In this document: in pieces, positions 10,247-21,730 of the stretch
Position numbering within the stretch: the first letter of the stretch is position 1
Layout: each line of letters begins with the position of its first letter
NCBI GenBank assembly: GCA_029962745.1
Contig: CM057156.1
Span: forward strand, 4,146,632 to 4,210,631
Source of the DNA: Echinometra lucunter
Taxonomy: Eukaryota; Echinodermata; Echinoidea; Camarodonta; Echinometridae
DNA: 64,000 nucleotides
Direction of reading: 5' to 3'
Notes under the pieces: generated by a model
The model's database searches: none
What the model saw: the letters and a program-made list of their open reading frames with translations, nothing else
What the model was told of the DNA's origin: nothing
Made by a program: the position numbers and the translations under genes

Positions 10247-11444
10247 GTGCTCACTACCGCACCCTAAAATGAAATCCTAGCTACGCCACTCATTCTAGAC
10301 TTAGTTACCGGGAAATTTTTGGCTCTGCCCCCTCCCCACTGATAACAGGCAGAGAAACGTAAGAAGATTGGGAGCAGACAAGGAACAATTCCCTGAAACG
10401 GCTTAGACAATACATTAGTTTGAAAACGGCTGTAATGCTTTACAAATCACTTTTTCAACCACATTTTGATTATTGCTCTATAGTATGGTTCAATGCAGGA
10501 AAGGTTTTACTTAAAGAATTGGGTGTTCTTCAAAACCCAGCACTACGCATGATCTTAAGCAGTGTTAAGAGTTTATTATAGATATAGTACCGTTCTGTTG
10601 TATTCTTCTCTGAACATTGACAAACTAGAACCACGTTGGAAAAAAACAGGCAGTTTCTTTTATTTTTAAACTATTGCATGGACATCTTCCATATTCTCTT
10701 TGTTCCAGAATTAGTATCAAGAAAAGTAAACATTCCCTTCGTAATTACCATTGTAAGTTTAGCCTTGAAAAACCCAAAACTAATTTTTAAGGGACGGTGG
10801 TACTTTATATACAGGTATTCAATTGTTTAATTCTTTGCCATGTGATACTCGTCAATTAGATCAGTTTACTTTATTCATTAAATCAGTTAATTCCATCGAT
10901 TTCTGACACATTTGCTGGGGGGGGGGGGGGGGCTCAGAGAGTTCTCATAATTCTCTCAACAAATTGGTTTTATGCAGTTTTATTTCTTCGTTTGTTTAAT
11001 ACTTTATGTTTCATTTTCTGTGTTATATGTGATGCTTTTGTAAATATTTTGTAAACCGTATTGTCTCACTTTTACCTGTATAATATGTCACGGTCTCGCT
11101 GAAAAGCAGTCTGTTTTGACTGATTGTGAGTTTTTACCGTGAATAAATAAATATAATAAAAAAATATAAATACAATACAGTACAATACAATACAATACAA
11201 AGAAACGTCGGAGCTTCCTCTCTTCGCGCGGGAGGGGGGGGGAAACTCCCCCCCCCCTCCCTGCACCCTCCCCCCGGGAGCGCGCGAAGCGCGCTCAGTA
11301 AGTGATTCACACGCTTTGCGTGCTCACTACCGCCCCCTGAAATAAAATCCTATAGCTACCCCACTGATTCTAGACTGAGTTACCGGGAAATTTTTGGCCC
11401 GCCCCCCCCCCCTCCCCTGATGACAGACACCTGTTACGCCGCTG
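10247..11444 (+). mobile_element. hAT-like non-autonomous element carrying a LINE tail (left copy, 5' end lost)
   Basis: This is the counterpart of the complete element at 60837-62076. Its right end, CCTGTTACGCCGCTG, is followed by the 8-base ACGTTTAC that also flanks the right-arm copy. The left end was lost in the deletion that removed the RT core of LINE A. A module of about 120 bases (GCGTGCTCACTACCGC to ACCGGGAAATTTTTGGC) occurs twice, at about 10243-10365 and 11317-11440, around the LINE B piece. Confidence 0.65.
10380..11205 (+). pseudogene. LINE B ORF2 C-terminus and (TACAA)n tail (left copy)
   Basis: The segment translates in pieces to SLKTAVMLYKSLFQPHFDYC, then SIVWFNAG and, after frame breaks, the C-terminal part seen intact on the opposite strand at 61704-61363. 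That order is the thumb and tail of a LINE RT. It ends with AATAAATAAATATAATAAA and TACAA units at about 11170-11200. A run of about 18 G lies at 10916-10933. Stops and frameshifts make it inactive. Confidence 0.65.
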
Positions 11445-11935
11445 ACGTTTACTCATGCAATCAAATATCTGATCAATAAAGCCGTGTTCAGCCTACGAAA
11501 CATTTTCCCCAAAGACCGAATATGCTTAATACCTTACTTGAAACTTTTTGATACATGTGTGAAACCGATCATTCTGTATAACTCTGAAATAAGGGGGCTC
11601 GAATGTCTGATAAATGAGAAAAAAGAAATTGAAATATGCTATAAAACATTCCTACCAGAAGCTCTACAACTAAAGTTTATAAAAATCCTACTATAGGAAC
11701 TAATAGGTCGGCGATGAACAGCGCCGTCTTGGCGGAAACCGGACGATTCCCCCTTGCTTTAACTACACTAATAGATGCAGTCGGGTGTTTGCATCACATA
11801 GTAACCTCCGCGGATAATAGTTTAGTAAAACAAGCTTACTTCGAGGGCATGAACATAAGCACTAATTAGGATTCTCACATATTTGGCAAAATCACAATAC
11901 ATTCTCGATCAGAAAGAAAGCTATATTTGGCAAAT
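11445..11935 (+). pseudogene. LINE A ORF2 C-terminal part (left copy)
   Basis: Positions 11484-11696 read FSLRNIFPKDRICLIPYLK, then LFDTCVKPIILYNSEI, the RT thumb of LINE A, resuming after the inserted hAT-like element. After a frame change at the spot where the right copy has a MITE, it continues AETGRFPLALTT-like codons and the SLGF/IWQ region. The end abuts LINE C near 11935. Confidence 0.7.
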
Positions 11936-13080
11936 TCAGAGAATTTTCAGTCGAACTGGCGACACCCCTTTCTGACATCATCAGCACCTCGTTCAAGCAA
12001 AGCAAGGTTCCAGATGACTGGAAACGAGCCATAGTTATCCCAGTACCTAAAAGTAACCCTCCTACAATTGATAAACTTAGGCCGATTTCTTTAACTAGCC
12101 ATTTTGCTAAAGTAGCTGAAGGATTCATAGGAAAGTGGATTCTACAAGACATAGCACTGAGACTATAGACCCAAATCAGTTCGGTAATAGGAAGTTTTTT
12201 TCAACGAACCATTACTTAATTAACATGCTACACCTCTTGTACAAGAATGCTGACAATACCAAGGCTACGTCAACGGTAATCGTAACAGATTTTACTAAGG
12301 CTTTCTATAGAGTCGATCATACAATAGCTCTAAGAAAGCTCATCGACCTTGGTGTCCGCCCATCTATTATCCCATGGGTTGCGAATTTTCTGTTTAACCG
12401 TCAACAGTGTGTTCGCTATCACTCAAGGTGTTCTAATTGGTTGCTTCTACATGCAGGTGTACCGCAAGGAACTCGATTAGGTCCCATAATTATTCTGGCT
12501 ATGGTAAACGATGTCAATCCATGTTTTGACAACTAATCTGCTTTTAAGTATGTGGATGATCTGTCTATCGTGGAATGTAGAAGCTCTACTCAAGCATCCC
12601 TCTTACAACAATCAGTTTATCAATTTATTTCCGCTTTGACCTACTACTAAAATTTGGAAAATTTCCGCTTTGACCTACTACTAAAATTTGGAAAATTTCC
12701 GCTTTGACCTACTACTAAAATTTGGAAAATTTCCGCTTTGACCCCATACCAAAATCCGGTAAATTTCTTTCCCCTTTAGCCCAATACCAAAATCTGGTAA
12801 ATTTATTTCCACTTTGACCTCAGGCCCAAATCCGGTTACGTTCAACTGATTCAGTTGAACGTAAAGTCTCTAGCTGACCGTAGAAAGAGTTTGAGCTTGT
12901 CATTCTTCCAGAAGAGTCTATTGCACACGAACCAGTTTAAAGAGTATTTTTCACCAGACAACTCTAGATCTTTGAGACACAAACCCCAAATCCCAGAATT
13001 GCGCTGTAAGACCAAACGTATGCAAAATAGTGCAATTCCTTATTTAATCCGTACGCTTAACCAAAATAAGTCATCATAAA
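11936..13080 (+). pseudogene. LINE C reverse transcriptase (left copy)
   Basis: RT landmarks appear in order: ELATPLSDIINTSFKQSKVP, DDWKRAIVIPVPKSN, LRPISLTSHFAKV, NQFGNRKFFSTNHYLINMLH, DFTKAFYRVDH, GVPQGTRLGP (12135-12536) and KYVDDLSIVE in another frame (about 12546-12575), where YVDD is the catalytic box. A block of about 470 bases present in the right copy is replaced here by a 34-base tandem repeat. Coding then resumes at 12855-13079 (SLADRRKSLSLSFFQKSLLH). Stops and frameshifts rule out function. It is probably a CR1/Jockey-group element, clade uncertain. Confidence 0.75.
12627..12837 (+). repeat. 34-bp tandem repeat, about six units
   Basis: Three nearly identical units of TTTCCGCTTTGACCTACT plus ACTAAAATTTGGAAAA are followed by three diverged ones. 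The array sits between two parts of LINE C and replaces coding sequence that the right arm keeps (about 58375-58838). Confidence 0.85.
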
Positions 13081-13850
13081 ATTTTATATGGTTGGCTTTT
13101 GAGTTTTAAACCAAATGCATTACACATTTGCTTTTTTTCTTACACCATTTCTCTTCTAGCATTACAGGTTAACTTTTTTTTCCTCTACACCCTTCTGATT
13201 TGCTTCCTTCTTCTGTATTCCCTTTTTCAAGCTCTCAGACCATCTTTCCCTTCATCTCTAAAGTGATTTCCCCTCTTTACCCTCTCTTCTTCTCTCTCTT
13301 CCTCTCCCCTTTCTTTCTCTCTTTTTCTCTTTTCTTTCACCTTTTCTTGGTTGTTTTTTTTTTTCTCTCTTTCCGTGAAAAATTTTCCCTGGTCCGGACC
13401 TTGATCTCCTCTGTTCCCCACTCTTTCCTATGCTCACATGCATATCAGAGTATTTCCTCTTGCAGGAACCTTAATTTACCTTTCACCTTGCATTCTGTTT
13501 GTATGTAATCATTTCATCTGTTTACAAGTATGATTGTAACCTAATCATTGGCCACATGATTACCCGTACAGTTTTCATGGTTTAAATTGATAATGTATAT
13601 ATTTTTACGTGCTGAATCATTATTTCTTTGCTGCATAACTAGTCGGTCTACCGGTTTTTTGAAACTGATAATAATTAACAGATACAGATTACGAACTTAG
13701 TTATGTCATAGTTAATATTTGCTGTCTTGTAGGTTAATTTCATACTTTTTTAATTTTATGTATTATACAAATGTGCCATCATTTCATTTTTTTTTTTTTT
13801 TTACAATACCCTAGACTGAAAAAAATCACCCTTTTTAATGAAACGTTAAC
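13081..13850. other. Non-coding; pyrimidine-rich stretch
   Basis: Positions 13195-13370 are almost all T and C on the plus strand. About 500 bases between 13265 and 13760 have no counterpart in the right arm, so this is an indel between copies. No gene is seen. Confidence 0.45.
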
Positions 13851-13929
13851 TGGATTGTGAACTTTAAGATCTTGAATAGACATGTAACGAACACATTACT
13901 TCATTTTTCGGCAGGTGTGGGGGGGGGGA

Positions 13930-14497
13930 GGCATTGGCGTAAATCCCCGGGGGGATATATCCCCCATCCCCCCACTTTTTTGAGAGGGGGGATGGCGTGT
14001 ACAAATATCCCCCACTCACTTTTTAAGGAAGAAATTATATTTGAATTAGTCTTTAAATATGATTTTTAATAATCTGTCGTAAACAACCCTCATATTTTAG
14101 AATTTCTATTTGAAAATGCGATTAAAAACCAGAAAAGCGGTTATTTTTGGCTCGTTTGCTTCGCTCACTCAGCTTTTTTTTTCGAATTTTCATTTGAAAA
14201 TGCGATTGAAAACCAGAAAAGTGGCTATTTTGGCTCGCTGGCTTCGCTCGCTCATTATATTTTAGAATTTCTATTTGAAAATGCGATTGAAAACCAGAAA
14301 AGCGGTAATTTTTGGCTCGCTCGCTTCGCTCGCTCGCAAAATAAAAATTGAAATGTGTGTAAGGGGGGTCTGTGCAGGTGGGTGAGGGCGTGTGTTTATA
14401 CTTAAGTATGAGTTCGACAGAAAAAAAAATCGGCTAAAAAGTCGATCATCCCGTCCCCCCCCCCCCACTCCTCAAAGTTGATTTACGTCGGTGGGGG
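13930..14497. mobile_element. Non-autonomous element with GGCGTAAATC ends and 85-bp tandem units
   Basis: The ends read ATTGGCGTAAATCCCC (about 13934) and TGATTTACGTCGGTG (about 14479), an imperfect inverted pair next to G/C runs. The inside has three direct units of about 85 bases at 14097-14337, each with TTTGAAAATGCGATTGAAAA and CTCGCTTCGCTCGCTC. The right-arm copy (57310-57790) has only two units. Confidence 0.6.
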
Positions 14498-14712
14498 AGG
14501 TGTTACCAACTACGTAGCTATGTACAGTATGATGGCATTACCACCTACCTTTCTGCATTACTTATAATTATAAATGTTATTGTATTATAATCACATTAGT
14601 TATGTATGTATATATTGTTTGCACTCCATTTTGTAAAAAAAAAATCGCAATTCAGCTTTGTAAGCTGCAATGATTTTTATCTCTAATAAACCATTTCAAA
14701 TCAAATCAAGTC
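14498..14712 (+). repeat. LINE or SINE 3' end with (AAATC)n tail
   Basis: Ends in CTAATAAACCATTTC followed by AAATC/AAGTC units. This is a retroelement 3' end unrelated in tail to LINE B. The mirrored copy at 57085-57300 has a longer (TTTGA)n. Confidence 0.5.
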
Positions 14713-14724
14713 AATTCAGATTCC

Positions 14725-15200
14725 CGGGGCAAATCAAAAGCCAGATATAAAAAAGCCTGGAAGGACAGCCTTATAAATGATGATAACATTGACTACTCTC
14801 CAAAATTGAGAACATATAAAACCCTAAAAAAACAAATTATAAATTGGAAAACTGCCTTTTGCTTGATATGGAGAAAACACATATATCAAAATATACTAAA
14901 CATGCTAAAATCAGGATAAGTAACAGTAATCTAATGATTGAGGAAGGTCGCTACAAGAAATTACCACAAATAGATAGGATATGCTCACTTTGTAATATAG
15001 GCGTAGGGGATGAAACGCACTTCCTAATGAAATGCACCCATTTAAACGATCTTAGATCAAGACTGATGTCTAAACTCAACATGACTTTACCAGATTTTCA
15101 AAGACTAAACGAAGAAGAGAAATTTAGACTAATAATGATTAATAATGAGACAGACATAAGCACTATAATAATCCAAGAAATCCATGTTGAAAAGTAATGA
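14725..15200 (+). pseudogene. LINE D ORF2 C-terminus with CCHC-like motif (left copy)
   Basis: The first part reads KAWKDSLINDDNIDYSPKL. After a frameshift, 14844-15197 gives LMIEEGRYKKLPQIDRICSL with a C-x2-C-x9-H-x4-C cluster (CSLCNIGVGDETHFLMKC) and ends in a stop. This zinc-knuckle-like end after an IE-GRY phrase is typical of some LINE C-termini. The copy on the right arm has an additional stop in the same frame at 56866-56864. Confidence 0.65.
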
Positions 15201-15892
15201 CCCACAAGCAATAACAAATCCACATGGTAAAAGGTACAGTTATTGCTGACACGAGAAGTTAAACTGACATAATATGCTTAATAGTTTCTCTCTGAGCCGC
15301 CACTTATACTAATGAACACGCATTTAATAACGCATCAATTTCAAATAAGAGAGAATTTTGTTAAAATTTGCACAAACAATCTCATGACAACAATGTTTAG
15401 GAATTCGACTGGTGCGCTTTTTACAGCCAGGCAGCAAACCAAAATGTGTCCTGCCTCGGCGACATTGTTTTGTCGCCCCATATCCCATAGACCTGTGCAG
15501 GGTTCTCACTAGAAAAAAAATCCACACACGGTTCCCACTCTGCGCAAAGCGTGGAAGTTTCGGAAGTTTTACGGAATAACATCTAAAGTTAGGTGTGGCG
15601 GCAGTATATGCTATAGTAAAAGGATGAAAAATACTTCTTGGTAAGCAGGAGTTGTCTGCTAATGGCATAAAAGTAAAAATACATTGCCAAAAAGTAAAAC
15701 AATTCTGTGACATTTATCATTATTGTTAGGAATATATACTCCAATATTTTTTTTACCCTTGTTGCCACGCATGGTGCAGCAATTTCACACATGCATTGGT
15801 TCTTCCTGGTTTGAAACCCTTTACGCATTGTACTGGAACCATGGGTGTTATGTACTGGCGAGAACCATGGACCTGTGCACAAAAATGTGGCG
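15201..15892. other. Non-coding end of the left arm
   Basis: No domain is visible. The 129- and 106-residue minus-strand frames here are not kept intact in the copy at 55915-56500. Phrases such as GTGGGAACCGTGTGTGG and CCATGGTTCCAGTAC occur in both copies, so they share origin only. Confidence 0.45.
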
Positions 15893-16409
15893 GCACAGTG
15901 TGGCGGCACAAAGTCGCATCATATCTGAACGCACCTTAGATAGTTATAAAGCCCTCGCCGAAGGAGAGTAAATGTTATATACTGCAATGCAAAGATTAGA
16001 AGTGTATTTCTACCAGTTAACTTAACATGCCTTTCGTCTCAGGCTTATTATTCCGCCATTCATAAGAAGGGTGTTTTTGTTAGGTCGGGCAAGTCAAAAT
16101 GTTTACGCAGCAAAAACAGTATCTTATGCAAGGTACATAATATCAGGTGAATATAATCACTCGTGGCCAATATGATTGTGTACGAATTTGAATACATTTT
16201 TAAAATGGCAATTACTGAAAGAGCCTAGAACCGATGACACTCTGGTGTTAGATGGAGTCTGCCCTGTGAATAATTTCGCAGTTCTTTTTCTTTTAAACCC
16301 GTTTATGACAATCCATTGGCATCTCCTGCATTACCAGTGATAACAATTTTGAAAAATTCTCCTTGCTCTAACTCTCTATCTCCTTTTCTCTAATTTTCCT
16401 TCCAATATG

Positions 16410-16452
<43 letters not shown>

Positions 16453-18537
16453 TGTATATCCATCTTAACGCATTATTTTTCTATAATGGCATTTCCTTCT
16501 CACCCCCCCCCCAATAAATCTGAATTCACTCTAAATTGGGCTAAGCCTACAATGTTTTTCATGCAAATTGTCCACACCTTGTTAGAATGATATTCTTTAA
16601 TTGTTATCATTTTTATCATCATCGATCCCAGTACAAAAAGCGAGCATCACGTATCTATATCATACATCTAAAATACAGTCGAATATCAATAGCACAAAAA
16701 AGTTTGATACTGCGTAACATTAAACATGTCTACAAAAGGATTTCTTCAAAGAAATCAATCAAACTTTCCTAGTAGTTTGACTAAGTTTTTTATCACATGA
16801 CAGAACTAAAATTTATCTTTCAGAATGGATGTACTGTTTGATATGAATAAACGAAACTTTGTCCTCAAAAACAAAACAACAAACAAGAAAACACATAAAA
16901 ATCTGAGGAATGAATATATTTCTATGCGTAACATCATAAGAAAATATTAAGGGATAGGCAAGAATTGATCACAATGAAAATGGATTTTTAAATAATGACT
17001 GCATAAGAAAATAAAAGAAGAAAATAGATATTCTACCCAGATTACTCACCATTCTCCCCTTTATCGTCTGAAATGGATGCACGATATTAACAATCAAAGA
17101 GCTCTTTGTTCTATTTTGACGAACTAACACTACTCTCTGTCTGAAGAGTGGAAAAGGTTTTATTTATGAGTTTTAGCAAGGTGACTGTCGGTGTGTAGAG
17201 GAAATTAAACGAAAGCGTTAAATAAAGCAATATCAAGTTTTCTTCCAACAGCGTCCAAAACTTTTAAAATGTGAATGGTAGAGCCGAATATAACAGAATT
17301 ACTGGAGAACGTTCGGTGAGAAAATCGCTAAGAATGGTTGACTCCTCCGCATAACGACCCGAAGTGAGAAGCACTGAAGCAAGCAGCTTAATTTGTGCAG
17401 TTAGTTTTTTTTCAGGAGTACTGTCAATTTTTTGGTGGTTTAATACACCACGCTTCCCAATGCCGGTAGATATGTTACCTTACCAATACGAACAACATCA
17501 ATGGTTTAATTCGCTGCCATGGAAACTTTATGGGGAAGACAGCACGCGAAAACCAATAACTGGCTGAAGATCAGGGCGAGGCACTTAACTGGTTGATGAA
17601 AATGATCCCACCATGGAGATAGATTGTCGAACTGCCACCCATCTATGAACATGATGAATATTCATGCCAAACTTGAAAAATGACAATAGCTGTTGCTGTG
17701 TTGCATATCATAGTAATGAATATGTTAGTAATAATTTCAAATCAATTTTAACGCCCATCTTGATGCTTGATGCTTAACACGCATGACTGGTATGAGCCAC
17801 AATAACGCGAGTGCTCGAAACGGGATGTGGGTAATTTATCACGTCATCACGTGTGCTTCTTTCTTTTTCGTCTGCTTCATGCCTTCATGCTGATATTAGG
17901 AAAGTTCGTGATGAAAAAGCAAAATTAGGTTCAACAGTGTTGTGTATTCATTTTCTGCACCATGTAGGTATTAGACAGCCAGCCATGAGCTCATCAGAAT
18001 GCGTTTTAAAAAACACCTATAAGAAACTGACAAAGATCAAGAAAACGTTTTAAAGCCGAGTCTGAAGGTTACTCGTTTCGAAATCAATTTGAACCCCCCC
18101 CCCTCCCCACAATTGTTTATCGGCTTCCGAAACTTATAAATGTTTAAAAAGTTTCCTGCTCGAGCGACATAGTTTCTATCTCTGTATGTGGACAAGACTA
18201 CATGATATTGTTGTGGGCATTAAAAAAATGATTGTAGAAATTACATTTTAATAATTCATATAGATCCGATGAGCAATAGCCGCTCGCTTTTTTCATGTTC
18301 TACCAACTCATCACGTCCTGACAACATAACAAGGATAAACAAGTACTTATCGTAATTAATTTATAATTGCGCTTACACCGTTAAGGACACTTTCTCTGGC
18401 GATAATTCAATTTAATATACACTAATTGGACTTTAAAACCTTGATTCTGGAAGAGAAAACCTGACCTGCGTGCAGTAAATACATGGACCACCGTTTGAAC
18501 AGCTGGTTTTACATCCTCCGCCTTCCTCCTCCTCCTC

Positions 18538-18568
<31 letters not shown>

Positions 18569-18741
18569 AAAAAGGCCGGTTGATAAGCCTATTGCAAGAT
18601 GCGATCTCTAATACACCTTTTGCTTTGGATGGAAGGGAATAGAAGCATCTTATCAGTCTGTTTGTTTGTTGTTTATTATGGATAGTCTTTTTCATTATTT
18701 ATTCATTTTTAGGGGGTCCGGTTTATAAATTAAGAATTACA
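15893..18741. other. No confident gene; microsatellites
   Basis: Contains (TC)n at about 16404-16440, an oligo-C tract near 16502, an oligo-A run at 18538-18566 and a C run near 18095. A possible 18-base microexon on the minus strand at 17067-17050 is discussed as a finding. No other coding signal stands out. Confidence 0.45.
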
Positions 18742-20075
18742 GGCCCCCAGCAAACACATAACGTTTTCAGAACGTTTCCTCAAAGTTTTTTTGAGGTTCC
18801 GTACGTCTTCGTCTAAAATGGACGTTTTTAAAACGTACATATAACGTCAAAGTTTGGACTTAGCATTTACCACAAAGCACAGTTTTTTTTTGAAAACGTT
18901 TTTAAAACGTCAATGGACGTTACAAAATGAAACGTCCTTTACAAAACGTTTGTAAAACGTTATCGGACGTTACACTGACCTATTTTTGGTTGAACGTTTA
19001 TTAAACGTGTTAAAAACGTCCAATTCCAAATCATTATGAATGAACAAATAAAAACACTCTTCTTCATCAAATGTAGAATCGTTACCAAATTTCTTTTTTT
19101 CCGATGTCCAAATGAACAAATAAACACATTCTTCTACAAAAAATCAGTCGGTTGATATCATAAATGAAATATATATTTCATTTAAATGAAATATATATTT
19201 CATTCTTAGCAAACACAAAACGTTTTCAAAAAGTTCACAAAACGTTTTTTATAACGTCAGCTACGTCTTCGTCTGGAAAAAACGTTCTCAAAACATTTTT
19301 AAAACGTCTTAGGGTTTTTAAAACGTCCTTAGACCGGAAAGTAATCGATCATGATTCATGAATATTCACAAAAGACCTAGAATTGACCAAAATCATAATT
19401 TTAAAAGGACAAATGGCAATCTATTTTGGCCTTTCTGTAATGCAAAATTCTATAACGCAGAAATAATGCAAAACATTTATTGTAATGCCCAAAATGCAAT
19501 TCGAAGAGGTATTTCTGGGTCTAAATTCAAAATTGTAATCGTCAACTGTTTTTAACGGTCATTGCAATCTGGTCCCTATATATAGAAAGACTTGACAAGA
19601 TCAGTGTAAAGGTTTAAGATAAATGAAAGAATAGGATAGGATATAGTCATAGGGTTGTTGGGATGAAAGGAGGAGGACTGTAGGTATCATAGAACATTAA
19701 GAGAATTCTGCTGAAAGAACTTCTCTGCAGGATAATTTTTTTTAAAATCATAATTATCCAAAGTTTTCTGGACATTTTTTAAAGGTTCTTACAAGGTTTT
19801 CTGAACGTTCTTAAAAGGTTTTCTAAAGGTTTTTAAAGGTTTTCTGATTGTTCTCAAAACATTTGTAAAATGCAGGTCCTTAAAAATTTTGAAAGGTTTT
19901 TAATTGTTTTTTTTTAACGTTTAAAAAACGTTTTTTAAACGTCCATATGAAACGTTTTAAATACGGCGAAAACCTTCCACAAAAAGACGTTCTGAAAACG
20001 TTTTGACAAAACGTCCAAATAACGAACTTAGAATGTTTCAAGAACGTTCAGAAAACGTCCAGTTGTTAGCTGGGC
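18742..20075. mobile_element. Foldback element built on AACGTTTT words
   Basis: The left end reads GGCCCCCAGCAAACACATAA and the right end complements to GGCCCAGCTAACAACTGG. Both then run into dense irregular repeats of AACGTTTTCAAAACG and AAAACGTCC. A second copy of the left end begins at about 19206 (AGCAAACACAAAACG), so one element is probably nested in another. The 19558-19740 part is ordinary sequence. There is no transposase. Architecture matches TU/FB-type foldback elements, whose inverted ends are made of short tandem units. Confidence 0.75.
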
Positions 20076-20704
20076 CATGATCACAAAAGCAATGTTTCTT
20101 TACAATTTTTTTTAAAAATATGTATATATTATTATAAGATAGGGCATGTCAATCTAAAACAGAAATTACCAATACATCACAATTTTTTTACATCGTGAAT
20201 GAACTCTAAAGTATGCTTACTTTTATGTTATGCTATATGCAAACCATGGGTATATATCCCTGGGTGAATGGGTGATACATCCCCCAATATTTCAGGTGGG
20301 TGCGACCTGTATTATCATTCCCCAATCCTTCACTGTCAAAAGATTCCATGATGAAGTAATGAATGATGATGGGGAGGAGGAGGAGGAGGATGATGATGAC
20401 AGTGATGATGACAGTGATGATATGACTAACATCGACATTGTCATCATTTTCCTGTTTGATTTTCATAATGATTATCTAGCGTAAATTGCTATATTTGGAG
20501 TACTAAAAAACAGATGACCATAATAGTACAGTTCAATGATGAAAAATTAAAAATAAAAATGGAATTGAGCACGATAGTAATTCCCGTAAAACCACTTTCT
20601 AATGCTCTGAAATGTGATTGTTAATCATGTTAATGAGGGTAATTTTGAAAGTTCCTACCCTTCCCCCGCTCAGTCACTTTGCTCCATCGGAAAGCATTTT
20701 CGGC
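20076..20704. other. No gene seen; (GAT)n tract
   Basis: A short GAT/GAG repeat at 20366-20420 accounts for the acidic reading frame there. The rest is plain AT-rich sequence. Confidence 0.4.
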
Positions 20705-21104
20705 TCGGTTACAGTTCGTTATTCCGAAGGTTCGTTTATTCCGAAGGATCGTTAGTTCGAAGGTTAGTTTTTCCGAAGGTTCGGTATTCCGAAGGCTCGT
20801 TAGTCCGAAAATGAAATAAGGTTCGTTGTTCCGAAGGTTCGCTAATCCGAAAATGAAATAAGGTTCGTTAGTTCGGTAGTTATTTTCGGACTTACGAGCC
20901 TTATTTCATTTTCCGACTATCGAACCTTCGGTATAACGAACCTTATTTCATTTTCGGACTAACGAACCTTCGGAATAACGCCACAAATGGACCCTTTTTT
21001 AAAATTTTCGGACTAACGAAGGCAATTTGCGTGTTTCGGAATAACAAACCTTCGGAATAAGGAACCTTCACAATAAGGAACCTTCGGAAATACGAACATC
21101 ACCC
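20705..21104. mobile_element. Foldback element built on TTCCGAAGGTTCG words
   Basis: The left half repeats GTTCGTTATTCCGAAGG and AGTCCGAAAATGAAATAAGG. The right half repeats the complement, such as CCTTCGGAATAACGAACC. The two halves would form a long imperfect hairpin. The ends, TTCGTTATTCCGAAGG and CCTTCGGAAATACGAA, are inverted. It is non-coding. Confidence 0.8.
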
Positions 21105-21481
21105 TTACAAAACCGTTAGAGGGCGCAATTTTTTGACTGACGCAAAATCGGCAATGGAAAAGTGTGACAAAAATCAAGGCGTGACACCCTGACGGTAATT
21201 GTTTGTTAAATACCTAATTTTCATTCCCAGCATTAACATTTTAGTATTTCCTAAAAATAGAGAATTTACCGGTCATGTTCGTACCAAATATCCCCAAATA
21301 TAAGAGTAGATGAAAAAAAAAATTGAAAATTGGCGACGTAACTTTGACAACATTAATGCATTAAAATCCCGATGTCATCTGTTGCCGCTATTTAGAAGTA
21401 ATCTCGATCAGAAATGTTGATATCTAAACCTCCATATCCATTTTTTAAAATTATTATTTATTCAGCGGAATTTGTGAAATC
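21105..21481. other. No recognisable feature
   Basis: Ordinary AT-rich flank between the foldback element and the GC-rich island. Confidence 0.35.
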
Positions 21482-21730
21482 TCAGTCGGAAACAGGGTGT
21501 GTCATTGAAGGAAGTTGAAACGCAAATTCCTTAACTGCGCGCCCGAGACTTCCGCGGGGCTGCGCATGAAGAACCCGCCCGCAGTCATAGTGGTGTGTAT
21601 CGCGCACGCCAGCGGGTTTGCCGTGGTCTTGCCCCCGAGAGTTCCCCACTACAGCGTGTATAGCGTATTGTGACAGGTGCCGTGTCACTGCTGTGATTGT
21701 GCCGGTTTGACTCGAACGATTTGACATCAA
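21482..21730 (+). promoter_or_regulatory. CpG- and GC-rich island, possible 5' exon or promoter
   Basis: About 250 bases are much richer in G, C and CpG (GCGCGCCCGAGACTTCCGCG) than the AT-rich surroundings. On the plus strand an ATG at about 21567 opens MKNPPAVIVVCIAHASGFAV and stops after 35 codons. It is a hydrophobic start that could be a signal peptide if spliced onward. A strong acceptor (TTTTTTCTACTTGCAG) follows at about 22086. Minus-strand frames of 71 and 82 residues also cross the island, so strand is not settled. It could instead be a foreign insertion. Confidence 0.3.

Larger units (their letters stand above)
9509..15892 (+). repeat. Left arm of a large inverted duplication
   Basis: Read backwards and complemented, this interval matches 64000-55915 nearly base for base outside large indels. 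The same LINE fragments, (TACAA)n tail, G/C runs, GCGTAAATC element and 15.3-15.9 kb non-coding block occur in mirrored order. Indels: it lacks the MITE at 59780-60570, the TTAA element at 62268-62754 and about 1.2 kb of RT, and it gains the 34-base tandem repeat at 12627-12837. The match may extend further left, since the right arm is cut by the window end. Confidence 0.9.

Noticed and set aside
12627..12837. Possible CRISPR-like array
   Set aside because: The 34-base units are directly adjacent with no unique spacers, and the host is an animal.
14844..15197. Host zinc-finger gene
   Set aside because: The C-x2-C-x9-H-x4-C cluster follows an IE-GRY phrase typical of LINE C-termini, adjoins other LINE codons, and is broken in the second copy.
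15324..15909. Minus-strand frames of 129 and 106 codons
   Set aside because: The copy of this region at 55.9-56.4 kb does not keep either frame beyond chance, and no motif is visible.
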